Source: Phoma sp. XZ068
Taxonomy: Eukaryota > Ascomycota > Dothideomycetes > Pleosporales > Didymellaceae
Length of the DNA stretch: 64,000 nt
Assembly: GCA_004835665.1 (NCBI GenBank)
Contig: RBKR01000021.1
Span: 992,001 to 1,056,000 of the forward strand
Reading direction: 5' to 3'
Numbering within the stretch: position 1 is the stretch's first letter; every line of letters begins with the position of its first letter. A program made the translations under genes and the position numbers. The notes under the pieces are model-generated. The model saw nothing but the letters and a program-made list of their open reading frames with translations. It was not told where the DNA came from and did not search any database. Below are positions 45,732 through 58,303 of this stretch, piece after piece.

Positions 45732-48296
45732 GAAAATCGGATAGGGTTATGACAGAGGATTGGAGATTGAAATATGCAGTCTGCTTCGTAGGTTCACTTG
45801 CAGTAAAGTCGAGTAAATGAAAAAGCCCATCGTGATAAATATTTGATTTCTTTTATAGATATTGCACTACATGCAGTATTATCAACAATTGGCCTTTGCT
45901 TTTTTAGACTTTCCGGTCTGTTTTATGTGGGTTCGAATGATGTCACACGCGGTGCTCAACGCGGGTGTCGGCCTAACAAAGACTCCGCAAGGTATATGTC
46001 TCCGGATGATCGGTTCAACAAGACTATAAGTATCGGCCTTGGTATGCGCCTGTTTCCCCGACCCGGTATCAACAAATCTCAACTGTCCTCTGTCGCAAAA
46101 TGCCTCCAAAGCAGCAAGGGCAACCACTTCGACTGGAAATCTGTACATCTATAGTGTGCGTAGCAAAATGTATAATTTGCTGTCATCTCATGTAGCAGGC
46201 AATCCGCGAACTCTCAGTGCAGCAGCGTAAGAGTTACGACTAGCTGATCGGTTATCTTATCAGTACAGTATCTTTTTAATCTATTACTCTTAAAGAGGCT
46301 ACATCTAAATAGTACCTGTATAGAATTAGCTATTACGGCTATTTAGTTCGTATTGAAAATATAAAACAACAACAATTAAAGATACAAGGGCCTGAAGTAG
46401 GTCAGGATGAGCTCTTAGAAGTGTGTATCATTTGAGCTGAGACTAGAATCCCTGAGGTATTCTACTCAATAATTCTTTACGTACTAGGTACGGCGATCTT
46501 AATACCAGCGAAGGCATCTATAAGGTTCAACGATGTAACCGTACCGCTCTCGAAATTACAACATGTTCGTGCACGGCCTTTGACATGTCCTCGCACGGCG
46601 GTCTAGCCATGTGCCAGATCTTCTCTACACTTGTCAGCCGGCTAACGTATCTGCCTTGGCGTGAGACACCCTGGTAAACAGCCACGCTGTAGTCGAGCTT
46701 GACCTTCCTGATCGTGTCTTGCAGGAGTAATCGTGGACGTCATCACTACTAGATTCGGCATATTTACAGTCAGTGGGTCCGCAATCCTGGTCGCGGATCG
46801 TCATGAAGTTATTAAGATTGCTATTTTGTCTAGCTGCGCTGTAGCGGTCCTTGAATATGTACCTGTTAGCAATCTGGTCAAGATCGCTATGTGTGGATTG
46901 GCTTGCAAGTCAACATGGTGTCGGTCACTCTTCTGTTCAGCTGGCTACGGGAAGCAGAGTTCCTACGCGGGAACCCCGAAGGCTTAGGAGTGCTCACCGA
47001 GATACCTCGCTCAGCCTTGAAAGTCTCACCTGCGAGGGCTCCTGGACGGTATAGTTCGATTTGATTAGGAATGGCGCGCAGATTGCCGTTCCCATGCCGC
47101 CGTTCCCGTCGGTTTGTATATTTTGGCCGTCGGTGCGGCCGCCGATCAGTGAATCAACCATCTCTTGCTCCGTCTCCGCCTGCGGGTCGGCATGATAGGT
47201 GACCGACTATGAATGCCGGCACCATTCCTCTCAGGGTAGTATGCCATCTTTTGGGACACAGAATTTTACCCCTGTGCCACCAGGAACCTATTCTGAGAGC
47301 CCCCAACTTTTAGCCGCTAACTTGCAAGCCTAAGAAGTTGATCTAAGTCTTATTTCCACTCAGTCGCGCTAAGGCTAAGTGGTGTGGTTATTATCGAGGA
47401 TTTCCTCATAGAAGATCATGGACTTTGATTACGTATGAGAGCGCCGTTGATGACAGGAAAGCTATGCTGCAGATTACAAGTCAGTCTGAGAGGCACATAA
47501 GTGTTTGGTGTATTAAATGCACTGACCGTTTGAATAAAATGCGACTGACCAATGTTAAAGATTAATAGTGCCTAATCTAGGAGATGGATCATGCATGTGA
47601 CAGACGATGTGCAAGTACCATTCAAATAGACCTTATGAAGCAAGGAGCGGGGATGATCAGCCATTGAGACGATTGACCCCTGTGCTTATGAAGACTGCTT
47701 AGGTGGCTCGAGGCCATTGCTGATTAAGACATACCAGTTATTGGGAAGGGTACTATGAAATGTCCATCTGTAAATTAGTCTGTACATATGGTCGAGGATA
47801 ATAATCAAGATGGAAATCTTTTAGCGGCCTACCTTGAGGCGGTCGAGACTATCTACAGGAAGAAAACCTGCATCGGGTCATATTGGGTTCCTCTGTGCGA
47901 TCCCTCTGTGCGATCCCTCTGTTTGCGGAACAAAGCTTATTGACGCCATTTTTGAAACACCTAAGCAAAGTCGCTTGCGCTTAAATGGCTTGCATTAGCG
48001 CGAGCGAGCATAGCATACCCCCTCTCCCTGCTCGGATGCACAGTGTCTTTATTCATACTTTAAGTTTCTGATTGGCTGAGACCTTGACTTGTGTCTGCTG
48101 AAGATTTAATTGAAGCGCGGCGTAAGCTAATTAATAGCTAGCATATAAAATCCCATATAGAACTGCAAAGACACGGGTGCTTCCCTAACAAGATATTCTA
48201 TATAGCCGCTCACAGCTCTTGTATATGCTACCTAAGTGGACGCTCTGATAAGGGCGATGGTGTAAGTAATCTGTGGTAGTGTGATGTATTGTACCC
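45732..48296. other. 2.6-kb AT-rich gene-poor region
   Basis: No intact gene. The 46230-46560 part is strongly TA-rich with words like TTAGCTATTA and resembles mutated repeat DNA, but no transposon protein can be read. An exon-like minus-strand frame lies at about 47050-47216. A 13-bp tandem repeat lies at 47891-47925. RIP-type decay is suspected, not shown. Confidence 0.45.
47891..47925. repeat. 13-bp tandem repeat
   Basis: The unit CTCTGTGCGATCC is present twice in perfect tandem and a third time partially (CTCTGT). It is too short to assign a function. Confidence 0.8.
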
Positions 48297-49931
48297 TCAT
48301 TCGAGCGTAACAAGAATGGCCTCACTTGTTTTCACAGTCACGACGCCGTTGACCACCTGCTCCTTTGATTCATAGCCACTCAATGCTCCGTTAGGTGCGA
48401 CCATACGCCCAGCAAACGTGATCCCATCTTTGACTTCTGCGCCGGGCGCGGTCAAACGCCTGACACTCGCTTTGAAACTTCTGCCAATAAGCTGCTCTGG
48501 GAGCGCAAAGCTCAGACATGACCTCTGACTAGCAGGACTGGAAGTAGAGTTGAAAACTCCCATGTTCACCAATACCACACTTTTTAGTTGTGATCGACGG
48601 CGTTTGTTGGAATAGATGGCATATCCAGCAAAAGCTGTTGTGTTCACGATTGGTACAACCTGGGCATCCGAGTCGCCAAGCGCAGCGGCAATGAACCAAT
48701 TGCCGTAATACAGTGGCCTTGGACCCGGGGCTGTCGTACCATTTTGGGTCGCCTGCCACGCGGAGTACCGATATCCAGTGCCCATATGCCAGTACATTTT
48801 CGATACATTCAGACTCGCAGCATATAGTGCATAATCTACACTCCACACCGCGGCGCCAAACACATCAGACGCACCTGCCAAGCCCTGGCAAGCAATCGAG
48901 TTCGTCTCGCCGATCACATACGGCAGACCTTTCGAAACGGAATACGCAGATGCGCTAGTGTGATAATTCATTTGCTGGATTAAGGCTGTGCGATTCATAA
49001 CATTGCCTGCAAGAGTTGGTTTGACGGGCCTGCATGCCGCGCCAAAGTATTGGTGCGTGCAGAACGTCTTTGCCAGGCCGTTCGACGCGATACCTAGGTC
49101 GATGGCGGCTTGGGTGGTCCACGACACATCTGCACTGATGGAGCCTGGGGCGACAAAGGTACCTGCCTGGAATAGCTTGCGGTCGCTGGAAGGGAGGACG
49201 CGGGAGGCGATCGCGGATGTGCGGGAGAGCCATTCAGGGACGTATTGTGAGATAGACCAGGTTGTGGTGTTGCGGTCGACAGGAAATGCTGCGTTATAAT
49301 GTCAACCGAAAGCGAGCCGGGGGCCAAACTATCATACGTACCATCGAACTCGTTGCCGACTTCTATAGCATACAAGTCCTTTCCGATTCCCTCATAATAT
49401 GCTGCTGCTTCGGCGCTACTTGCATCTTCGCCCTTCTTCCCACTGTCGAAGGTTACACCTGTGGTATACTTGGTGCCTTTTGGGAACACTTTAAAGGACT
49501 CCAGGTACGCCGGTCCCCAAGTCACGTTTGCAGGCTGGTCTGCACCTGGTGTGGCAAAATTTTGAATGATAGCTTCTTTCTGATTGGGTGTCCATATGGC
49601 GTGATTCGCAGTGGTACCACCTACTCGGATGGGCACAGCAGAGCCTGTAATATCCTTTAAATTCTGAAGCATACGGTAGGATAGCTTGTTTGGCGAACTA
49701 TGCGAGTGAGCTAGCGAATCAGGAATCGCGAGAGATGATTACACACGTCAAATTACCAGCTATGTCTGCAAACGAAGCAACCTCCATAGAGTAGCCTTGG
49801 AAGGAGCTAGTAAGAGTCTGAGTGCCAGCGGGCGGCGTATGGGGGATACTGAGTGTCACGGTCTGCACAGCTGTACCAACAGCCGCTAGATATAAGATAG
49901 ATAGAGTGTAGAGTCCCATGATCGGTGTCAT
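48297..49931 (-). CDS. secreted GH79-type glycoside hydrolase (beta-glucuronidase-like)
   Basis: Exons are 49931-49747, 49697-49342 and 49288-48297, giving 510 aa. The N-terminus GLYTLSILYLAAVGTA is a likely signal peptide. The (beta/alpha)8 part contains IRVGGTTANHAIW, the acid/base motif YAIEVGNEFD (Asn-Glu) and the nucleophile region YVIGETNSIAC. The C-terminal beta domain (VVLVNMGVFNSTSS to VKTSEAILVTLE) matches the GH79 C-terminal type. Fungal members remove beta-glucuronic acid or 4-O-methyl-glucuronic acid from arabinogalactan or glycans. Several Asn-x-Ser/Thr sites fit secretion. The substrate is inference. The donor of exon 1 was chosen as GTGTGT, because an earlier GTAATT breaks the frame. 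Confidence 0.85.
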
Positions 49932-52033
49932 ACGGCCAATGATGCTCGTCAGTTCGGCGATAATGTTTCAAGACCATAGGCCCGATCGTTAAAATATAAT
50001 AATCCATTTTGCGCACAGTGTTGCTCAATACCGGCTCCACATGTTCGGAAGGTGGAGATGAGTTCGAGGTTGTGGACTCTGAGGTGTGGGTGATGACTCG
50101 CGTAGTCTCTTATGACCGGATCGTGTGCTGATCGGTGGGGTTGCGCACGGCAGTGTTGCGGGGTGTGGGGAATCCTTGGAGACCGGTCTGATCAAAAGCC
50201 GGTCGGCAACTACATTGGCAGCACAACAGCCACCGAATGTTGAGTGTTTGTTGAATATTCACCTGTGGGCATTGTATTAAGGTAGGATCCAGCATTTCCG
50301 CGTTCGCCTAGTTGCTTATCAGATGCCGTTATCAATAACTACCAAGGTACTCAACAGATTACACAACGGCTTTGGCGATCCAGAGTATCTTGCTGAACCG
50401 CTTCCGGAACGACGTAGGTTCGTCTGACGGTGGCTAGTGAGCTCAGTTTTAATGGAAACGGCGATGGCAACCCTTGAGTACTTCAAGTCCAATGACTCTT
50501 TCATCAAGACGTCACAGAATTCAGACTCGGGTTCAGATGCTCTTCCCATATATCAATTGGAAGTGGCAACAAATCTCTCGCTCAAAACCTTGGCACCATA
50601 AATACAGAGGAGCTTCACGCTGCTATAGTACCAGTATGGCTTGTTGTAGGCCATGGGTCCGGCAACCCAGTTTTTCTCGGGAGTCAACGATGGCTACAGT
50701 GTAGAGTCTGTGCTGTTTATGGAGAAGAAAGAGATCGATACGTATTTCAGCAACCCTCAAGCTGGAGGTGACGCATATATGACAAAACAGGAGGCACCAC
50801 GAGGTTGGATCGTTTCGGCAAGCTTTACAGCAAGAGACCTTGGAAGCGTACCGTATCGCTCAAGCGTGGGCAGGTTCTAGGAACGCCGAAGAGTTAGAGT
50901 TAGGTGTCAGATACGCGACAGCTTAGTAACTGGATTCTTTTGTCTTCGTCACGGACAGGAATAGCTTGCAGATACACATCATAATAGCACTTCGCCGGCT
51001 TGGCGCAGTTATGACTACGCACATGGATGCCATTTCAGGCGCTCGATAGATCGTAGATTTGGTCGAACATGTACTCGACATGATACGGCGAGTCAAAACC
51101 TGCGCAGTTGTTCAACGAGTATGAGACACTAAGGATTGCTTCAGGAGCTGGGATAAAGATGTTTGAGTACGAAATGATTGCTAGCTTGTACCAGTATGCT
51201 GGTGAGAATGGGCCGGTAGGTGGGGTGGTCTTGCTGGTGGCGTTATTGAATCGGTACATGCCTAGGTATCGACGCATTGTAGACGACTCGCTCCACGTGT
51301 AGCAAACCCTACGACGACTCAGGTATGAGAACAAAGACACTGACTCAACCAGAGGACCCTAGATGGAATCTTGCTCCAGGGTTGATGGACCTGCTCTCGT
51401 GCACTTGCCAGGAAGTCGTACCGCGCATCACAGCAAAGAGGCGAAATACTTTCAATTGCCGCTAAATTTTGGGTTTTGGTATCTGGAAGTCAAGACTGAG
51501 TTGCACCTACGGGCGATGGTAAACTGAAGCCAAGCCCCTGAAGCAACGCGGGGTATTTCGGCGCTAGTAGCGGAGTAAAAATACCGAGGTCATGGTTGTG
51601 GTAGCAAGCCACTGTGAAGCGCTAGCACGGAACTATACTCACGAGGGCAAAAAGCTTGTCTGAAAGCTTGCGTAGCCTGCTAAGAAGAACCAATGACAAA
51701 TGTGACACGTACTAGCAGCCATGGCCCAGAACAAAATTACCGCTTTTTGCCATGTTGATAACCTCGTATGCAAGTCATGGTCAGAAGTGCCTCATGTACC
51801 CCGCGTTTACAACCGGAGTGAAATCTAGATAAGGCAATCATGGGCCGTGGTGGTACGATGATGATATAAAGCAGCTATGGTAAAGCAAAGGTAGAGGACT
51901 TCTGTCAAGCTTTTTGAAGCAAGTTCCCCTCTCAACTAGCTCTCTCCTTCACCTTGGCTTCGATACAAGTTGTTTCTTCTACTTAGTAGATCCTGCGCCC
52001 TTATACTTTGAGATCCGCTTGCAAGTGGGCAGT
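49932..52033. other. 2.1-kb gene-poor region
   Basis: No gene is supported. Frames at 50653-50880 and 51108-51302 on the plus strand have protein-like composition (for example MFNEYETLRIASGAGIKMFE) and could be remnants of one or two genes, but no family is recognised and no splice model joins them. Confidence 0.4.
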
Positions 52034-54073
52034 ATGGCAGAGCGTAGTGGTAGCTCCGGTGAGACTGATCATAGGCCCCTGGGTATTGACCTTTGTTGCT
52101 CACTAGAAGTACTGCAGACAACTCGGAGCACACGCCAGCAGAAAAGGCAACTATAGAAAATGTAGAGAAGATCCATACCAATGAGCGAGTACCCGGCCAT
52201 GCAAATTATTACGAGAAAGACGGTCTGCGAACTTATGGTGATGGGGAAGACCACGATCACGAGCCCCCGATGACTTTCAAGCGCATGATGAGTTTTATAG
52301 CCATGGCATTCCGTAAGTCGAACCTTTTTGAGTGAACGAATGCATGCATCCAGAAGCGAGACTGACGTTTGCAGTGTGGACTGGAAGTCAAATACCTGTT
52401 TACCTCTTTGGTGGCGTTCCTCCATACATCTACGGCGATATTGGCGGCACTGATCGATGGATCTGGTTCGTGCTAGCCAATCTCTTATCCTTGGCCGCAG
52501 TCTGCCCCTTCGTCGGCTCCATCTCGGACATAGTAGGCCGTCGATGGGTCGCAATGATTGGCGCTGGTTTCCTCATCTTGGGCATGATCATCTGCTCCAC
52601 GGCACAGACGATGAACATTTTTATCTGTGGCATGGTCTTTTCTGGTATTGGCGCGGGCATCAATGAGCTCACAGCGTTGGCCGTGACTTCGGAGCTCGCA
52701 CCTACCAGTCAGCGCGGGAAATACGTTGCAGTGCTGATCTTCACCATTATTCCCTTCTGCCCCTCGGTTCTCTGGGCGCAATTGATTGCCTCCCACACCA
52801 GTTGGCGCTGGATTGGACTGTGGTGTGGTGTATGGGCTTTTATTGGCCTCGTGCTGACTGCGGTTTTCTACCATCCGCCTCCACGAGTCAACAGCATGGG
52901 AATGAGCCGAAAACAAATTTTGAAAGAGATCGATTACATCGGTGGCCTCCTCTCAGTCAGTGGGATGCTTCTTTTTATGCTGGGTAAAGATCTCTATGAA
53001 TCTATCTACGAGCAGAAGCTGACTTTCATTAGGCATGCAGTGGGGCGGTTACCAGTACCCATGGTCTAGCGCTCACGTCCTCGCGCCTTTGATACTGGGA
53101 GCGGTCTTGATCGTAGCCTTCGTTCTATGGGAGGCTTTTTGGGCAAAGCATCCTATGTTCCCGAAAAGACTGCGTCAAGAGCCTCGTATTCTCGGTCTGA
53201 CCCTGGTCATCACCTTCATCTCAGGGGCCAACTTCTTCTCTATTTTGATGTTCTGGCCGACACAGGCCTTCAATGTTTACGGACACGACCCAGTCGGTGT
53301 TGGCATCCGCGGAATTCCGGTCGGGTTTTCTATCCTTGTGGGGGCTTGCGTCGTCCTGTGGCTTCTCTCAGTCCTTCGTGGCCACAACAAGGAACTTTTG
53401 ATTGCATCCTCAATACTCATGACAGCTGGATGTGGATCACTTGCAATTGGTCGAGTTGATAATCTGTACCAGCTCTGGGGCCTCCTGGTCCTCGCTGGGC
53501 TCGGCATTGGTGGCATTGTCGTTCCTGCATCGATCATCTGTGAGTTTGGAGCCTCCCACTTTGTTTAAATAGTCGCTAACTCTTGAAGCTACCATCATCT
53601 GTCCGGATGACCTCATTGCGACTGTGGCAGCGCTAACTCTTGCCATCCGTGTCATTGGTGGCTCGGTCGGCTACTGCATCTATTACAACGTCTTCATTTG
53701 TGCGTATAATGCTCGATACCAACTAAACAGGTTACTAACTGCTCGTATAGCCAAGTTTGTACCTGCGGCAACTCACTACATTGGTGGTACGATGGTGGCC
53801 AAACTCAACATCACCTCCCCCAAGATTATTGAAGAGGCTATCGTGATTACCGGAGCGTCTCTGCTTCCCCTGTTGGAAGAACTTCCAGGTATCAAAGGTG
53901 TACCAGGAGCGTACGAGATGGTAGTGTTTGCAGGTCAGATTGCGTACGCGGAGGCATACAAGTATGTGTACTACGTGAGTATCGCCTTTGGAGCAGTCAG
54001 CATTTTAGCTGCTTGCTTCCTAGGCGACATATCTAAGTATATGGACGACCACGTAGCCGTTACAATGGGCTGA
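52034..54073 (+). CDS. TRI12-type MFS transporter
   Basis: Exons are 52034-52058, 52118-52312, 52375-52983, 53033-53539, 53589-53699 and 53751-54073, giving 589 aa. The acidic N-terminus is followed by 12-14 helices. Motif A-like SISDIVGRRWVAMIG, motif C-like SGIGAGINELTALAV, the half-way loop KQILKEIDYIGGLLSVSG, MQWGGYQYPWSS and FWPTQAFNVYGHDPVGVGI are characteristic of the Tri12/siderophore-type group. Members export toxins or move siderophores and other organic compounds. The short 25-nt first exon is the only solution that keeps phase, because all donors nearby are phase 1 and the acceptor CTGCAG fits. It stands apart from the cluster at 32-46 kb and lacks the CGGAGT element, so joint function is doubtful. 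Confidence 0.88.
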
Positions 54074-55156
54074 TTATATAGGGTGGTCTATGGGGTGTGG
54101 TGTAGAAATGTTTGGGTTGTATTTATCTCAAAGGTCTGTGGAGCTTCACAAGACCTCTCCCACACAATCATATTAAGCGGCACGCTTCTTTCTACGTGGA
54201 TCCTTCTCTCGGGGTCTTAGGTTTTGAAATACCCTTATTACAGTTTTCACAGAGAGAGACAGGTCCTAGAGGAGATCGACTGTGTGGGTGGGCTCCCTTC
54301 CAGTGTCCGGCGTGTTCGCGACGAATCCAACCCCTATCCACCTCCCCACCTCTCTACACCTAGGAAAGGAGACGTTTTATATATCTGCGAACTTCCTTTA
54401 TTTTATGGGGAAACAGTTGTATATGTGCAGAGGTATAGGCCTTGTAAGTTCTGTGGTGCGTCACGCGCGACCAAAGTGGGTGACCTTACCAGGCGTTGAA
54501 TTCAACAAGAAGTAGTTGGCCTTTTAAATATTCCATGCCCATAATTTGAAGGCCAAATGGGTGATGCATAGCTTAATTATGAGGTGCTGGAGTCTTGGGT
54601 GTAGGGCTTATGGAGGAAAAATTTTCGTTGCATACAAGGAAGGTTTCAAGCAAAGCAAAATATACAAGCATAAACCCTCCATGCCCATTTTAGCTTTTAC
54701 ACGCGGAGGTATGTAGAGGGTTGTAGTAGGGTGTGTATGTGCCTTAAGACTGTTGTTCACATGTGCGCGTACACGCCTAGAAACCTGCCTCTACATGCCT
54801 CCCTGTTCCTTTTCTATGCATAGCTAGATACAGCTTGGCGATGATGCAGCAAGAGGCCTTGAAGCTAGCGATGGCGGAATACGTAACGGTGGGCGGGATT
54901 GAATGATGCAAAGCTATCGATTATCAAGTATTTATTTGCATCCAGTTCTTTTTGAGTATTGCACCTGGCTGTAACCTCCAGGATGGTCACCAGTTGAGAA
55001 GTCGCGATAAGCTTACCTCCATCAAGTCTGCGGGGCGATCATGACAGAATGGGCAGTCAACGAAACTGTGTGTCCTGACCCTGAGGATGATGAGAAGTCA
55101 CAGTCGGCGATTAATCTGCTTCTCTTACCACCTTGCCACCTTCATAGGTGCATATT
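54074..55156. other. gene-poor region with transporter relic
   Basis: About 1.1 kb, AT-rich in its middle, without intact genes. It holds the TRI12-like relic at about 54236-54330. Confidence 0.45.
54236..54330 (+). pseudogene. decayed TRI12-type transporter fragment
   Basis: The sequence encodes RQVLEEIDCVGGL followed, after one inserted base, by a LLSVSGV-like reading. The intact gene upstream has KQILKEIDYIGGLLSVSG at its central loop. A preceding TTACAG could be an old acceptor. No other part of the transporter is visible. It is a relic of a second, diverged TRI12 gene. Confidence 0.6.
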
Positions 55157-56280
55157 TCAATTTTCTATATCCGAAACCTCAGTATCGGTATCATGGACTC
55201 CACCGGCCGCCGCATAGTGGGCGGCTTCCAAATTGTCAAAGAAGGCACTCAGATGGCGCACAGAGCCGGTCTTAGCATGTATTGGCGAGAAACTCTTATG
55301 CTCAAACATCAAGTGCAGACGTACCTGTAGACCAGCGCTGTGGGAGAGGACGCTACGCGTAGAGTAACGACGTCGCCTGCGCCTTCGCATCCTGCTCCAC
55401 TTGCTCGACCTGGGCACGCAGAACGTTGATTTTGCTTTGTAATTCTGCCTACTGCCTCTCCATGTCCGCAAACCTCTCCAATCTAGCGGCATCAGGCTCA
55501 ACTTTGTCATTCTCCGCCTGTGCCCTGAGTGCGTGGTCAGGTCTCCAATTGCTCCTCCTCCTCTTCTGCTTCCTCTCCGCCTGTTCATCCACGGTCGCGT
55601 TTGGGTTGGTCGGGCCTTTCAGCTTCACAGCTACTTCCACCAGCTAGTCAGTACGAGTTCACCGGCAATGGAGTTAACATTGAAATCCTGGCATGGATTG
55701 CCTCCGTGATTGAATATCGGTGGCTAGCCAAAACAAGTGTGCGACGATCGGGGTCTGGGATGAAAGGTACTCACTCCGCATCACTACGTACAAGTCTCGC
55801 AAGGCTTCGTCCAGATCCTCCAGTTGTGGTTCCAACCCGGCCTGTGCTGCTAGGGAACCACGAAGCCGTGGAAAAAGAGAACGCGAACCTTGCCGAACAG
55901 TTGAGTGGCGGCCGGGCTGCAGTGATCTGGGCAATCGCTGGGCTGTCTCTGGTCAGCAGCGTGCGCTGACGGTGCCTCGCGTATGTGCGACTCACGAAGG
56001 CCTACCGCAGGACTGGAATGCGCATCGCGGCGGCATCCAAAAGATACCTCTCTTTAACAAGCAGTCTCGCAAACGCATCTATGTCCTCATTGCCCCAAGT
56101 GCCTTCGCCATCAGGCTCTAACTTAAGGGTGTTGTGGAACCCGATTGCGACCGATTCGAATGCCAGCATACCTTCATCATTTTCTTTGTCATATGCTGCA
56201 GAGCCAAGCCAATCCTCGGGCATGTTTGAAACGCGCGCGACGAACAAATCAATGTGAATTGAGTAGGATTGTATGGACAA
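55157..56280 (-). pseudogene. degenerate coiled-coil protein gene
   Basis: Several minus-strand pieces look like exons of one gene. They are an N-terminal segment MSIQSYSIHIDLFVARVSNM to about 56010, a middle LEPQLEDLDEALRDLYVVM near 55800, a charged coiled coil from about 55640 (DAARLERFADMERQ), and an acidic end AAAGGVHDTDTEVSDIEN with stop at 55157. In the coil, an in-frame TAG follows ERQ, and the same frame continues as AELQSKINVLRAQVEQVEQD. I could not find an intron that removes the TAG. The middle piece also shifts frame. A broken gene is the simplest reading, though a complex splice pattern is possible. The family is not recognised. Confidence 0.5.
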
Positions 56281-56515
56281 TGCTTTCGGAAGGCGTGGAC
56301 GCCCTGGGTGTGTTTTCGATCACTTCACCTACCTCGCACAAACTACCCACAAGCTAGGCTAGAACGCTAGCTTGAGTATAGATTGTTTCCATCTTTACTT
56401 CTAGCAAACGCTCCGCGCACACGAGATATTTTTTTTTTTTTGCGCGGCCCGTACCTTGTCGCCAGCCACTGCGCAGGAACTCGCCCATAAACTACGAACG
56501 CAGCTCACGACGGCC

Positions 56516-58131
56516 ATGGCTGCTACCGCCTCTGACAGACTCGCTAAGGCTGTTTTGTCAGCTTGCGATGGTCAAATGCGTGAGAAATATAGCGAAGGAT
56601 ACACTATTAACTTGCTGGAAGATCTTGGCGTTGCAATCACTCGAGGCCTCGAAGGAAGTACTTGCGATGCAACCCTTCTCCTGGAAGCTCCAGTACCTGA
56701 CATGGCGACTGGACCAGGCGCCCGTCTCAGTTTGGTATATGATACCATCCATAGGAACGCCAACGTGATTCCTATTGCCTTCAGAACAAGCACCACCTGC
56801 TTTCACAACGGACTGGCGCGTGCCCATCTCACCGCTACACAGAAACTGCTACGACACGCCCAGCTTCTGGTCATCGAATACCCCAGGTGCAGGTGCCCTT
56901 CGGTCAGACTACTCATCCCGCGTTGTCTGTTTGGGTATGTGCTGTAGCTCCACTCATCCTCATCCACGTGGGTCACCGACTTTCAAGAAGGCCCAATCAC
57001 TTGTTACCAAAGGCCCCGACAACCCCCGACCAATTGTCCCCAGAATGTTCAGTTTTCCAGAAGAGGACCCAGTGGAAACAGGTGCTGATGGGACCATTCC
57101 GGCGGTAGCGGATGATGAAATTGACACATTATGGCTCCGTCTCGTAACTACTACCGACTTGCTCCGGGATAGCCTCCTATCCTATCATGCTGATGATATC
57201 TATAGGCGTCTTCTCGGTTTATGCGCCCAAGAGTAAGTCAGCTTCCCTTCGTTCCACAGGTTTCCTGTTACTGATACTTCCGCTCGCAAATAGGGGATTC
57301 GGCATGATTCTTCCGTCCGAATCCGTCCCCATCCACCTTCGCAACAGCAAAGCGTTGAAGAAGAGAGACTATCAATCCTACATAATGTACGCACATCGCT
57401 GAACACCAGACAATGCTGAGAACTACAGGCGTACCCGCACTTTACCAAACGCATGCTGTTTGGCTCGCCTCACCACATATGAGATGGTCATGCCCATCAC
57501 AAGGATCAATCGGCGCCCTACAAGACATGCGAGGTGGGGGAGCTCCCAGAATCAGCGTCTCGGCCACGCCGAGTTCAGCGCAATTGCTCAAAAGTACCCG
57601 CAGGTGATCATCATGGCCGATCACATTCATGACAACACAACAATATGCGTCATACCTTCTGAGCACATTGTGCTGTCAAGGGCATCTTTTCAGTCCATGG
57701 TGAAATATGAGTGTCAAAAGAAGGCCGCAAAGAACACAGACATCGATTCGGATGGGCTGATTCCCCTTGATGAGGCTCTCGAAGAGATTTCCATGCACTA
57801 CACATATTCACTTGCCGACATCCCTGCACTGCTTCTTCAATTTTTTAGGCAGGGCAAGAGCGACACTATCTTCAGAGAAAGTGTACCGCCTGTCAACAAG
57901 GCTTTGTTTGTGTGCCGTTACACGGTCATGATGCAAAGCCAGCTGGCAAGGATCCTTCAAGTTGCCGATCAGTGTAAGCCCAAGGCCAAAGATGGACACA
58001 AAGTTGAGGAGCATAATGCTGATGATTTCGTCCAAGATGAAGACGAAGGTGAGGACGCATATGACGACGATGATAAGGACGAATGGCAACACGATGATAA
58101 TGACGACAATGAGGATGACGAGCGCGAATAG
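56516..58131 (+). CDS. unrecognised multi-exon protein with acidic tail
   Basis: Reading-frame pieces suggest one gene: MAATASDRLAKAVLSACDG up to about 56880, VQVPFGQTTHPALSVW ending at a GTATGT donor near 56936, AQSLVTKGPDNPRPIV to LLGLCAQE at 57234, a piece near 57295-57385, and a last exon HAEFSAIAQKYPQVIIMADH to the stop at 58131. The C-terminus is an Asp/Glu run of about 35 residues (DDDDKDEWQHDDNDDNEDDE). I recognise no domain. The exon joins are not resolved, so the start and middle are approximate. The strongly acidic tail suggests interaction with basic partners such as histones, which is inference only. Confidence 0.5.
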
Positions 58132-58303
58132 GTGGATCATTCGACCCAGCAAGGTGAAATTGGCGACAGACAGTTGATCTGGGACGCTTAATCGCATCAA
58201 GAAGCACACGTGCATGGGTGAAGACTCTTCTTTGTATCAAAGGAAGAGCTACAAGTAGACCAGAATGTAAAGACTATAAATTTTAAAAGCTTTATGACAG
58301 AGA

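Noticed and set aside
32064..54073. A trichothecene-type cluster, because of TRI101-like and TRI12-like genes.
   Set aside because: No trichodiene synthase, no P450 and no TRI6/TRI10-like regulator are present. The two families are common in unrelated clusters and the genes are 8 kb apart with different promoter words.
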